DNA from: Saprospiraceae bacterium
GTDB taxonomy: Bacteria; Bacteroidota; Bacteroidia; Chitinophagales; Saprospiraceae
DNA length: 64,000 nucleotides
Direction: 5' to 3'
NCBI GenBank assembly: GCA_016714085.1
Contig: JADJNW010000003.1
Coordinates: 1 to 64,000, forward strand
This document shows, in pieces, positions 1 to 7,813 of this stretch (positions are counted from its first letter, which is position 1; the number at the start of each line of letters is the position of its first letter). The translations under genes and the position numbers were made by a program. Below the pieces are notes generated by a model. It saw nothing but the letters and a program-made list of their open reading frames with translations. It did no database searches and was not told the DNA's origin.

Positions 1-144
1 AAGCGATGTTATACTTATTTTATGCTGCGTTACATTTACTTTATATCATATTGCACGAGCAAACAGGGCTACTGAAGCAACTTTATAATACGTTGTCCTT
101 ACTTTATGCTGTATTGCACGAGCTTTATGTCATGTAGTACGAGC
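1..144. repeat. Degenerate 21-bp tandem array (array 1)
   Basis: Read on the minus strand the segment divides into consecutive 21-nt blocks, most ending in ATAAA. Two copies are close (GCTCGTGCAATACAGCATAAA-type, at 103-123 and 40-60), one is diverged (124-144), and other blocks keep the 21-nt phase but little sequence. The plus-strand 25-mers at 36-60 and 99-123 share all but about four bases. It follows directly on a truncated toxin gene and runs off the left edge, so its full length is unknown. The period is the same as the larger array at 31638-32111. Confidence 0.6.
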
Positions 145-221
145 GATTTGGCATGATGGATCAGCGCACAATCACTTTGCTTAGCAATATGCTCATCTGT
201 ATAAAATTTTATCTCAGCCAT
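99..221 (-). pseudogene. Truncated DUF5615 (PIN-like) toxin fragment
   Basis: The ATG overlaps the end of the DUF433 gene by 8 bases, the usual antitoxin-toxin arrangement. The first 15 residues (MAEIKFYTDEHIAKQ) match the conserved start of DUF5615 proteins, including the acidic residue of the PIN-like active site. After that, family similarity stops: the frame reads 25 residues into the 21-bp repeat blocks and ends at 99. Family members are about 110-120 residues, so some two thirds of the protein, including further catalytic acids, are missing. This is inferred to be a dead toxin whose 3' end was replaced or deleted at the repeat array. Confidence 0.65.
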
Positions 222-519
222 TGTTCTGAGGATGTGGCAATCTTGATGGGTATTGCTTTTTCAATGCTTCTACTAATTTTTCTTCCTCGCGCCAGCTTTG
301 TTGGAGTTCTTCGAGATGGGAATGATAATAAGCCAATGCAGCAAAAATGTCCGCCAATTCTAAATCATAAGCCGCAGCAATCTCGTCAGCGCTCATGCCT
401 AAGTATTCGTACCAGGTAACGATGTCTTTCACCCGAATGCGATGACCTGCTATGCGCGGCGAGCCTCCGGCGATACCAGGGGTTTTTACAATTCGTTCGT
501 CAATAGATTGCGCTTGCAT
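214..519 (-). CDS. DUF433 family antitoxin-like protein
   Basis: This is a 101-residue protein with the DUF433 core (residues 9-75): a GSPRIAGHRI-type segment followed by a helical part containing the conserved GMSADEIAAAYDLELADIFAAL stretch in part. The domain folds as a helix-turn-helix-like DNA-binding unit and is normally encoded just upstream of a DUF5615 PIN-like toxin. Here the partner gene overlaps it but is truncated, so this is likely an orphan antitoxin. The start is the first ATG in frame, right before the conserved region. Function as an antitoxin is inferred from family context. Confidence 0.8.
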   Translation of the reverse strand: MQAQSIDERIVKTPGIAGGSPRIAGHRIRVKDIVTWYEYLGMSADEIAAAYDLELADIFAALAYYHSHLEELQQSWREEEKLVEALKKQYPSRLPHPQNNG

Positions 520-602
520 GATATTTTTTTACAAAATAGCGATTTTAAATACAATAAAGCAAATCTATCCAATGAAACAGTAAAACAAGGCTTCACGCAT
601 CC

Positions 603-1010
603 TCACTTCTCGCAACCTTCCAATGCCTTTTTCACCTCTTCAAATTTTACATAGCCATAATCATTGCCCCAGGCTTGATTGATATAATTAATTACATTCG
701 TAATTTCAAAATCTGTAAGTTTCGGAACGCCCGGCATTTCTTGACTATAAGTGGTATCATTCACAATTACTTCGCCCTTCATACCATAGCGGATGATGCA
801 AGCCATGCGCACCGGGTCATTTTTTACAAAATCGGCATTGGCTAAAGGCGGGATGAGTCCACGCAGGCCGGTGCCGTCTTCCATATGGCAGTTTTCGCAA
901 AAATTATGATAAAGAATCTCGCCTTGCCAGAAGCGTTTTCGGGTTTCGCAATTGGTAAGAAACATAGCAATCAATATACCGAAAATGGCAAGCGTAAGCT
1001 TTGTTTTCAT
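603..1010 (-). CDS. Cytochrome c lipoprotein (class I, monohaem)
   Basis: I chose the ATG at 1010 because it begins a clean lipoprotein signal (KTKLTL... LTNC, lipidated Cys about residue 21); the longer frame adds 11 residues of no signal character. The mature part carries one haem site CENCH (residues 38-42) and a likely distal Met ligand in QEMPG (about residue 92). It resembles the small c-type cytochromes that shuttle electrons in the periplasm or attach to oxidases. The protein is 135 residues, normal for the class. It stands alone on the minus strand; the redox partner cannot be told from the neighbours. Confidence 0.8.
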   Translation of the reverse strand: MKTKLTLAIFGILIAMFLTNCETRKRFWQGEILYHNFCENCHMEDGTGLRGLIPPLANADFVKNDPVRMACIIRYGMKGEVIVNDTTYSQEMPGVPKLTDFEITNVINYINQAWGNDYGYVKFEEVKKALEGCEK

Positions 1011-1156
1011 GCATCGCATTTTGGAAAAATGATTTTTAAACACATAGGCACATAGGTATTGCTATTATTTTACAGCAGCACTATCCGCTTACGTTTTGGA
1101 TGAATAGAGTAAGAACATAAATGTTATTAAGTCAAAACAAAGATAGGACAAAAGGG

Positions 1157-1591
1157 TTAGGCGGAAAAAGAAGAAAGGTCATCGTCGCGGCGGAGGATGA
1201 CCTTTTTACGGTTGGATTTTTTCTCGCCGATACGCTTCTTGGTATTGAGACGCTTGCGTTTGTCGGCAGTGTAAGCACTGGCTTCGGGGCGTTCTTTCAC
1301 TGGTGTGAGCGCTTGATTGATCAATTGGTCAAATTTTTTGATCACTGCATTTTTATTCAGCATTTGCGAGCGACTCGCATCGGAAGCAAGTAATAAAATA
1401 CCTTCTTGTGTAATACGATTCGATAATCTTTCCAGTATCAAAGCTTTTTCGTCGTCATTTAGCTCATCGGAATGAACTACATCGAACAAAAGTTCGACCC
1501 GCGTCGAGACTTTGTTGACGTGCTGCCCACCACTCCCGGAGCTACGCGACATCCTGAATTTTAATTCTTTATGCAATTCCTTCGTCTTCAT
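1157..1591 (-). CDS. arfB: Peptidyl-tRNA hydrolase ArfB (ribosome rescue)
   Basis: The protein has the class I release-factor domain with the catalytic GGQ motif at residues 21-23 inside a SSGSGGQHVNKV stretch, and a long basic C-terminal tail rich in Lys/Arg (from about residue 105). That combination and the 144-residue length identify ArfB/YaeJ, which enters the empty mRNA channel of stalled ribosomes through its tail and hydrolyses the peptidyl-tRNA. It lacks the codon-recognition domains of true release factors. It is monocistronic and divergent from the cryptochrome gene. Confidence 0.92.
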   Translation of the reverse strand: MKTKELHKELKFRMSRSSGSGGQHVNKVSTRVELLFDVVHSDELNDDEKALILERLSNRITQEGILLLASDASRSQMLNKNAVIKKFDQLINQALTPVKERPEASAYTADKRKRLNTKKRIGEKKSNRKKVILRRDDDLSSFSA

Positions 1592-1721
1592 TTTGTCAAA
1601 ATATCTGATTTTAATTCAGTTTGTCAACAAATTCTATTTCAAATAAGTTTCATCCTAAAAAAGTATTGATAACAAGCATATTACAAGCATAAAATTATAA
1701 AAAATATAAACCAGGAACTGC

Positions 1722-1729
1722 TATTTTTG
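1722..1729 (+). promoter_or_regulatory. Candidate -7 box for the cryptochrome gene
   Basis: TATTTTTG fits the Bacteroidota -7 consensus TAnnTTTG and lies 42 bases before the cryptochrome start. I see no good TTG box at the -33 distance, so support is moderate. Confidence 0.4.
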
Positions 1730-1771
1730 TTTCACTTTCAATATTTTTTGAAAGTTTAAAACCCTCGAACG

Positions 1772-3208
1772 ATGCATAGAAGGCGCGCCATTATTTGGTT
1801 CAGGCAAGATTTGCGATTGCACGACAACGAAGCCCTGAGCGAAGCGCTACAAAGCGCGGATGAAGTGATTCCTGTTTACGTCTTCGATGAGCGCGTTTTC
1901 AAAGGAAAGACGCGGTTTGGTTTTCCGAAAACAAATAAATTTCGGGCAAAATTCATTATTGAAAGTGTTCAAGATTTACGCAATTCGCTTTGCCAGTTCG
2001 GAAGCAATTTGATTGTTCGTGTCGGCAAACCAGAAGAAGAAATTTTTAAAATTGCACAGGAGGCCCGCACCAGTTGGGTTTTTTGCAATCGGGAACGCAC
2101 AAGAGATGAGGTTGAGGTGCAGGATGCTTTGGAAAAAAATCTTTGGTCTATTGGCCAAGAAATACGCTATTCTCGTGGAAAACTGCTTTATTACACTGCC
2201 GATTTGCCTTTTCCTGTAACGCATACGCCCGATACGTTTACTCAATTTCGCAAAGAAGTAGAAAAATATGTACAGGTGCGCGAGCCGCTGCCTGCGCCTG
2301 CAAAGGATTTTCCGATGCTAACTATAAAATTAGAATCAGGAAAAATTCCTTCATTACAGGATTTTGGGTGGGAAGATTTTCAAGCAGATAAGCGCGCGGT
2401 TATTGAGTTTAAAGGCGGCGAAACCGAAGGCTTGAAGCGTTTGCAATATTATATTTGGGATACCAATCTTATTAAAAATTATAAAGAAACGCGCAATTGT
2501 TTGATCGGTGGCGATTACTCTTCCAAATTCTCGCCCTGGCTGGCGCAGGGTTGCTTGTCACCAAAACAAATTTATCAAGAACTGCAACGCTTCGAAATGG
2601 CACATGGCGCTAATGAATCTACTTATTGGTTGTTTTTTGAATTGCTCTGGCGCGACTTCTTCCGTTTTATGGCTAAAAAATATGAAAATAAAATATTTGT
2701 AAAAGGCGGAACACGAGGCCATTCTGGCTCCGGACTGCAAGATAATTGGTCACTTTTTGAGCAATGGTCGAATGGACGCACTGGCGTGCCATTTATTGAT
2801 GCGAATATGCGAGAGTTGAATGCCACAGGTTTTATGTCAAATCGAGGCAGACAAAATGTGGCGAGTTTTTTAGTGAAAGATTTACACGTCAATTGGCAAA
2901 TGGGCGCTGAATATTTTGAGTCGTTATTAATTGATTATGATGTAAGTAGTAATTGGGGCAATTGGAATTACATCGCTGGCGTTGGCAGTGATCCGAGGGA
3001 AGATCGCTATTTTAATATCCTGGCGCAAGCAAAAAAATATGACCCGCATGGCGAATATGTAAAACTTTGGTTACCAGAGTTATCGTATATTCCAGTGGAT
3101 AAAATTCACCAGCCTGATCAATTGTCGTATGCAGAACAGGAATCTTTACATCTAAAAATTGGCAGAGATTATCCCAATGCAATGGTGGCTACCTCGAAGT
3201 GGGAGTAG
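1772..3208 (+). CDS. Cryptochrome DASH
   Basis: This is a 478-residue member of the photolyase/cryptochrome family: an N-terminal alpha/beta photolyase domain (about 1-135, starting RRAIIWFRQDLRLHDN) and a C-terminal helical FAD-binding domain. The segment SNRGRQNVASFL and the later GSDPREDRYFNI...QAKKYDP region are typical of the DASH subfamily, which repairs cyclobutane dimers in single-stranded DNA and may act as a blue-light sensor. Length is normal for DASH. It stands alone between divergent and convergent neighbours; no second photolyase is present in the window. Confidence 0.92.
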   Translation: MHRRRAIIWFRQDLRLHDNEALSEALQSADEVIPVYVFDERVFKGKTRFGFPKTNKFRAKFIIESVQDLRNSLCQFGSNLIVRVGKPEEEIFKIAQEARTSWVFCNRERTRDEVEVQDALEKNLWSIGQEIRYSRGKLLYYTADLPFPVTHTPDTFTQFRKEVEKYVQVREPLPAPAKDFPMLTIKLESGKIPSLQDFGWEDFQADKRAVIEFKGGETEGLKRLQYYIWDTNLIKNYKETRNCLIGGDYSSKFSPWLAQGCLSPKQIYQELQRFEMAHGANESTYWLFFELLWRDFFRFMAKKYENKIFVKGGTRGHSGSGLQDNWSLFEQWSNGRTGVPFIDANMRELNATGFMSNRGRQNVASFLVKDLHVNWQMGAEYFESLLIDYDVSSNWGNWNYIAGVGSDPREDRYFNILAQAKKYDPHGEYVKLWLPELSYIPVDKIHQPDQLSYAEQESLHLKIGRDYPNAMVATSKWE

Positions 3209-3264
3209 ATGGAGGCTTGGAGACTAGGTGATCTGGAAACCTGGTAATCAGGAGATGTAATATT

Positions 3265-3317
3265 GGAAAGATGAACATTATAATACAATAATATCTTGTT
3301 CATCTTTCCATCTTTTT
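3265..3317. terminator. Bidirectional terminator hairpin
   Basis: A perfect 12-bp inverted repeat (GGAAAGATGAAC at 3265-3276, GTTCATCTTTCC at 3298-3309) is followed by a T-rich run (3311-3317). It sits between the convergent cryptochrome and lipoprotein genes. Confidence 0.7.
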
Positions 3318-3327
3318 TATATAAACT

Positions 3328-4041
3328 TTACTTGAATTTTATATCACCATCCAATTTTGCTTTGCCATCCATGATGTCAAGTAGCGAATTGGTTACCGTC
3401 ACAGTGCTTCCATCTACCTCTGCGCCAGAGATTCCGGCTTTTTTGACCTTGCCTGGCAAATGATAAATTGTTTTATACTTCGCTTCACCAAGAAACATTT
3501 TCATCATTTCCATATTATCATCGGTCTTCGACTCTTCCGATAGCTTAGGCGCAGGCAAACGCGTCAAGGTTTTATTTTTCAACATAAAAGCAGCTGCGCT
3601 ACCATTCATCATGCCACCACCTATCATACCGCCAGCCACTTGTTGATCGGCGCCTACTTTTTCAAGCACTTTGCTGATCTTGGTCATATCCTCCACATTC
3701 GCAAAAGGAATTTCTATATTAACGAGCATTTTTTCCTCTTTTTCACTCATCTTCATTTTTATTACCGCATTTTCAATCAGTTTTTGCTCTTCAGCGCTCA
3801 ATTCTTCTGCTTCGGGCATATCTTTGAAATATATCACCGTGTCTTTTTCCATATTTGTATCGCCGCCTTCCTGTTGCTCCAGGGATTCCTGTATCATGCC
3901 TTTCATAAACGGATCGGTAAACATCGAACTCATGTCCATCGTTACTAAATATTTACCAGAACCATTTTTATTGAGAAATATCTCTTCTACAATATCAAAA
4001 CAGCCGGTATTCAATATAATAAGGCTTGCGCCCAAAAACAA
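3328..4041 (-). CDS. Putative lipoprotein of unknown function, start region probably frameshifted
   Basis: The protein is about 237 residues, with a lipobox-like LNTGC near the N-terminus and a Met-rich, acidic body (for example GGMIGGGMMNGS). I do not recognise the family. In the coding frame the hydrophobic signal begins without an ATG; the first usable codon is TTG at 4041. An ATG GAT ATG AAA AAA start at 4064-4056 is in the neighbouring frame, and one extra A in the A6 run would join it to the signal peptide (KIFVLFLGASLIILNTGC). So the natural start is likely 4064, with a one-base homopolymer deletion. The gene is convergent with the cryptochrome gene. Confidence 0.55.
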   Translation of the reverse strand: MFLGASLIILNTGCFDIVEEIFLNKNGSGKYLVTMDMSSMFTDPFMKGMIQESLEQQEGGDTNMEKDTVIYFKDMPEAEELSAEEQKLIENAVIKMKMSEKEEKMLVNIEIPFANVEDMTKISKVLEKVGADQQVAGGMIGGGMMNGSAAAFMLKNKTLTRLPAPKLSEESKTDDNMEMMKMFLGEAKYKTIYHLPGKVKKAGISGAEVDGSTVTVTNSLLDIMDGKAKLDGDIKFK

Positions 4042-4180
4042 AACAAAAATTTTTTCATATCCATTCGTTTGAAAATTTGTAAAAAGTCTCCAAATGTAAT
4101 GGTTTTAATAGGAATAGGTCAAGGTAAAAGATAAAATAAGCGCATTTTTTTCAAAACTATCTTTTGGCTAAGACGTTGTT

Positions 4181-4188
4181 TAGTTTTG
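4181..4188 (+). promoter_or_regulatory. Candidate -7 box for the MoxR-like ATPase gene
   Basis: TAGTTTTG fits TAnnTTTG. It lies 32 bases upstream of the ATG at 4221 and inside the longer reading frame that would begin at a TTG (4164), which supports the ATG as the true start. Confidence 0.4.
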
Positions 4189-4220
4189 TCAAACCTAAAG
4201 ACACACCAATATATTTACTG

Positions 4221-5705
4221 ATGAATCAAGCCAAAACACTGGGCGAACTAAAAAAAAGCAATTATCGCAGTAAGTCTATCAAAGAAGAATTGCGGGAAAA
4301 TTTAGTATCGAAACTCAAGAGGAAAGAGAAAATCTTTGAAGGTATTATCGGTTTTGATGATACCGTACTGCCTGATATTGAACGCGCTATCCTTTCTCGT
4401 CATAATATTCTTTTGTTAGGCTTGCGTGGGCAAGCTAAAACACGCATCGCACGTCTTCTGACAAGTTTGCTCGACGAATACATTCCCATCGTTGCCGGTA
4501 GTGAATTAAATGATGATCCTTTAGCACCGATTTCGAGCTATGCTAAAGATTTGATCGCTGAAAAAGGTGACGACACGCCTATCGAATGGCTGCATCGCAA
4601 TGAGCGCTATGTGGAAAAGCTCGCCACGCCTGATGTGAGCGTAGCTGATTTGATTGGTGATGCCGATCCGATCAAGGCGGCTACAATGAAGTTACCCTTG
4701 AGCGACGAGCGCGTTATTCACTTTGGTTTGGTGCCAAGATCGCATCGCAGCATATTCGTTATCAATGAGTTACCTGATTTACAAGCAAGAATTCAGGTAT
4801 CTTTATTTAATATTTTACAAGAAGGTGATATTCAGATTCGAGGATTCAAGCTACGTTTACCTTTGGATATTGAATTCCTATTTACCGCCAATCCTGAAGA
4901 TTATACCAATCGCGGTAGCATCATTACCCCTTTGAAAGATAGAATTGAAAGTCAGATACTTACACATTATCCAAAAACGATAGAAATCGCACGTCAAATC
5001 ACACGGCAGGAAGCAAAACTGACGGAAGAGCAATGCAAAACCATCCATGTGCCTGATGTGCTGCAAATTCTGCTGGAACAAATCTCTTTCGCCGCACGAG
5101 AAAGCGAGTATGTGGATGATAAAAGTGGCGTCTCCGCCCGGTTGAGCATCTCCGGGTATGAAAATTTGGTAAGTACGGCCGAACGCAGAATGCTAATCAA
5201 TAGCGAAAAATCTACGAATGCCCGTATCATTGATTTTTGGGGTGTAGTACCTGCCATTACCGGCAAAGTAGAATTGGTATATGAAGGCGAGCAGGAAGGC
5301 CCTTATGTCGTCGCAATTGCCTTGCTAAGCAAAGCTGTCAAAACCGTTTTCCTCGATCATTTTCCAAATCCCGACAAACTCAAACGCGGCCGCGAGAGCG
5401 ATCCTTATGGCACGATTCGCGCCTGGTTTTCAGGAGGAAACACATTAGAATTAATCAATGATACAAGTGACAAGGATTTTCGGAAAGCTTTAGACAATGT
5501 GGCTGGCTTGCGCAAATTCGTTGAAAAGTCGCTCAAAATAGATGGAGATGAAGCCTATACTTATATGGAACTGGTGTTGCATGGCTTGTCAGAATTCAAT
5601 GTAATCAACAAGGATATTGTCGAATCCAGCTTCACCTTCCGCGATATGCTGGCGGATATGCTAAATGAGGATATGTTCGACGATGATGACGATGACTATA
5701 ATTGA
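4221..5705 (+). CDS. AAA+ ATPase of the MoxR / Mg-chelatase ChlI-like group
   Basis: This is a 494-residue protein from the ATG at 4221, with a Walker A GLRGQAKT at residues 67-74, a Walker B-like region with VINELPDL, and a C-terminal helical part ending in an acidic DDDDDD tail. MoxR-type ATPases usually act as chaperones with von Willebrand A-domain partners to insert cofactors or remodel complexes; no VWA gene lies next to this one. The magnesium-chelatase label often given to such proteins need not mean chlorophyll synthesis, and no such genes are seen here. The gene ends 2 bases before the convergent kdsB. Confidence 0.8.
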   Translation: MNQAKTLGELKKSNYRSKSIKEELRENLVSKLKRKEKIFEGIIGFDDTVLPDIERAILSRHNILLLGLRGQAKTRIARLLTSLLDEYIPIVAGSELNDDPLAPISSYAKDLIAEKGDDTPIEWLHRNERYVEKLATPDVSVADLIGDADPIKAATMKLPLSDERVIHFGLVPRSHRSIFVINELPDLQARIQVSLFNILQEGDIQIRGFKLRLPLDIEFLFTANPEDYTNRGSIITPLKDRIESQILTHYPKTIEIARQITRQEAKLTEEQCKTIHVPDVLQILLEQISFAARESEYVDDKSGVSARLSISGYENLVSTAERRMLINSEKSTNARIIDFWGVVPAITGKVELVYEGEQEGPYVVAIALLSKAVKTVFLDHFPNPDKLKRGRESDPYGTIRAWFSGGNTLELINDTSDKDFRKALDNVAGLRKFVEKSLKIDGDEAYTYMELVLHGLSEFNVINKDIVESSFTFRDMLADMLNEDMFDDDDDDYN

Positions 5706-5707
5706 TT

Positions 5708-6432
5708 TTAGAGTTTTACTTTTAATAGATCTTCAGGTGAATCAATACTGATAGTTTCTTTGTCGGTCAAGCCAACGGCAATAGAATAGTTATTCTCCAG
5801 CCAACGAAGCTGTTCCAAGGATTCCGCTTTTTCGCGTGCGCTCGGTGCAAGGGCAGTTATTTTCAAAAGTGTTTCTCGGTGAAAGCCGTATAATCCAATA
5901 TGTTTAAAAAAATCTCCATGTTTTAACCATTGATCTTGAGGCTGGTCTTTCACTTCCGGAATTGGTTTGCGGCTAAAATTCAAAGCTTTTTGCTCCGCAT
6001 CAAATGCTACTTTTACTACATTAGAATTGGAAAATTCCTCTTGTTTGTTGATTTTTTTTGCCAAAGTGGCAATAGACGCGCCTTTCTTCAACAATTCGAT
6101 CACGATATCAATTTGCGTCGGATCAATAAAAGGTTCGTCGCCCTGAACATTTATAATTAAATCATAATCACCTACTTGCCTTGTAACTTCCGCACAACGA
6201 TCGGTTCCGCTGGGATGCTTGGCATCGGTCATGATTACATTGCCCTTGAAATTGACCACGTGCGAAAAATGCGATCATCATCGGTTGCCACGATTACAGC
6301 ATCTATGAGACTCGACTTAATCGCCTGCTCATACACGCGTTGTATCATGGTTTTGTCGCCGATTTTGGCTAAAGGCTTGCCTGGAAAGCGCGTAGAGGCA
6401 TATCTTGCTGGGATTATTCCTAAAGTTTTCAT
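5708..6432 (-). pseudogene. kdsB: 3-deoxy-manno-octulosonate cytidylyltransferase, one-base frameshift
   Basis: KdsB activates KDO with CTP for lipopolysaccharide core synthesis in the cytoplasm. The N-terminal part (6432 to about 6262) has the nucleotidyltransferase start IIPARYASTRFPGKPLAKI and ends VIVATDDDRIF. The family sequence then continues as HVVNFKGNVIMTDAKHPSGT in another frame, with the NVQGDEPFI motif later. The break is at about 6260 (TTTTTCGCAC), where one base is missing. Corrected, the protein is about 241 residues, near the family norm of 245-250. KDO transferase donors are usually essential in Gram-negatives, so an assembly error is more likely than loss. Confidence 0.88.
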
Positions 6433-6798
6433 GGTGTAATGGTATTTTAGTGTTATGGTATTTTGGTACGATCGTGTTTTAGAACTTATTTTTATAAATT
6501 GTAAATAAGTAAACGAGCATATTAAATTTACACAATAATTTTTGTCACATTCTGATGCCTATGGCATAAAGTCTTCATTATCAATTTTGTTGACTTTCGA
6601 CTATTGACTATGGCATAGCCATCCTCCATAGGAGTCATACTGACCTTCGGGATAAAACTGCTCGACTACTTAAATGGTTTTGTTGCAAAATCAAACGCTT
6701 CGTTTTTCAGGTATTACAAAATTTGTTTTATATTTTTGCGAATAGAATTGGGTTACAAATTACAAAAAACCAATATATAGAATCTAAACCCAAATACT
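6433..6798. other. 366-base intergenic region between divergent kdsB and LysM gene
   Basis: I see no gene. It begins with reiterated words (ATGGTATTTTAGTGTTATGGTATTTTGG, 6440-6466 in part), and holds small palindromes (ATGGCATAGCCAT at 6610-6622, CTCCATAGGAG at 6624-6634). A TATTTTTG box lies at about 6732-6739, roughly 60 bases before the LysM gene, and may be its promoter. Confidence 0.5.
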
Positions 6799-7650
6799 AT
6801 GTGGAAAACAAGTTTTTTTTGGCTGACAGCATTCTTGTGTTATAACAATATATATGCTACCGGCGATAGCTTGAGTTATCTTACTCCGAAAGATACAATT
6901 TTTTTGAGTGTGGACGAATTCGGAGAAAAAATATTTGAACATCATATCGAACGTAAGCAAACACTGTTTTCATTGGGCAAATTTTATGGGCTTTCGGTAG
7001 AGGAATTATATTATTATAATCCCGGATTAAAAGAAAATGTAATTTCCGTTGGTCAGGCTATAAAAGTTCCTATTCCCAATGGCGCAATCATCCGTTACAA
7101 ACAAAAAGGATTTGATGAAAAAAATCATATTCCTGTAATTTATGTTGTAAAAAAAGGAGACACCATGTTTGGCGTGGCAAAGCGGTTTTTCCGAATGGAA
7201 ATAAGCGAAGTGATGCAGCGGAATAGCATAACAACAGAAACCCTTAGCGTTGGTCAGCATTTATTGATGGGGTGGATGAGTCTCGAAGGCATCCCGGCTG
7301 AATATCATGATGTTGGCGGCTCGCCAATGACGCGACGCAATAATGCCATGCGCAAAATTTATTTCCGTGAACAGGGCAAAGCCAAAGAAAAAGAACATCA
7401 AGGCGTCGCTTTTTGGCAAAAACAAAGCAAAGAAGACTCCGATTTTTATGCCTTGCATCGTTATGCTGCTGTCAATTCGGTCATCGAAGTGAATAATCCA
7501 ATGAGCAAAGTGACCGTTTATGTAAAAGTAATCGGCAAAATCCCTGATACGGCTTATGATAATAATGTAGCGGTCGTCCTCTCGCCTTTAGCCGCTAAAA
7601 CACTGGGTGCGCGCGATCCTCGATTTTTTGTAAAAGTGAAGTATTATTAA
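6799..7650 (+). CDS. Secreted LysM-repeat protein with C-terminal beta-barrel-like domain
   Basis: This is a 283-residue protein with an N-terminal signal peptide (residues 1-21) and two LysM modules (about 48-95 and 112-157), recognisable from the ...TLFSLGKFYGLSVEEL...NP and KKGDTMFGVAKRFFRM...IEL-like pattern. LysM binds peptidoglycan GlcNAc chains. A linker rich in charged residues follows, then a C-terminal domain (about 205-283) that looks like a double-psi beta-barrel as in RlpA-type proteins (NPMSKVTVYVKVIGKIPDT, VVLSPLAAKTLGARDPRF). A periplasmic or cell-wall role is inferred; no catalytic residues can be assigned. Confidence 0.75.
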   Translation: MWKTSFFWLTAFLCYNNIYATGDSLSYLTPKDTIFLSVDEFGEKIFEHHIERKQTLFSLGKFYGLSVEELYYYNPGLKENVISVGQAIKVPIPNGAIIRYKQKGFDEKNHIPVIYVVKKGDTMFGVAKRFFRMEISEVMQRNSITTETLSVGQHLLMGWMSLEGIPAEYHDVGGSPMTRRNNAMRKIYFREQGKAKEKEHQGVAFWQKQSKEDSDFYALHRYAAVNSVIEVNNPMSKVTVYVKVIGKIPDTAYDNNVAVVLSPLAAKTLGARDPRFFVKVKYY

Positions 7651-7669
7651 AGACAATAGATTTTAGACC

Positions 7670-7794
7670 TTAGACGATAGATTTCTTTTTTTTCTGTATT
7701 TAATCAGCGAGATTTGCAGGAAATTTTAGTATATAATTCTGTAAAGTGGTGTCTAATGTCTATCGTCTAATATCTCCCGAAGGAATTCCTTCGG
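7670..7794. repeat. Inverted repeat and 18-bp palindrome downstream of the LysM gene
   Basis: TTAGACGATAGA (7670-7681) has a perfect inverted partner at 7759-7770, and an 18-bp perfect palindrome CCGAAGGAATTCCTTCGG lies at 7777-7794, just before the cbs start. The arms are made of reiterated TAGAC/TAGATT words like other gaps in this window. Confidence 0.6.
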
Positions 7795-7813
7795 AATAAA
7801 GTCCTAACAAATA

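Noticed and set aside
4221..5705. Magnesium chelatase subunit for chlorophyll synthesis
   Set aside because: Only the AAA+ core resembles ChlI; no other pigment genes are present and the MoxR group fits better.
6433..6798. Small gene in the gap before the LysM gene
   Set aside because: No frame has protein-like composition; the region is made of reiterated words and palindromes.
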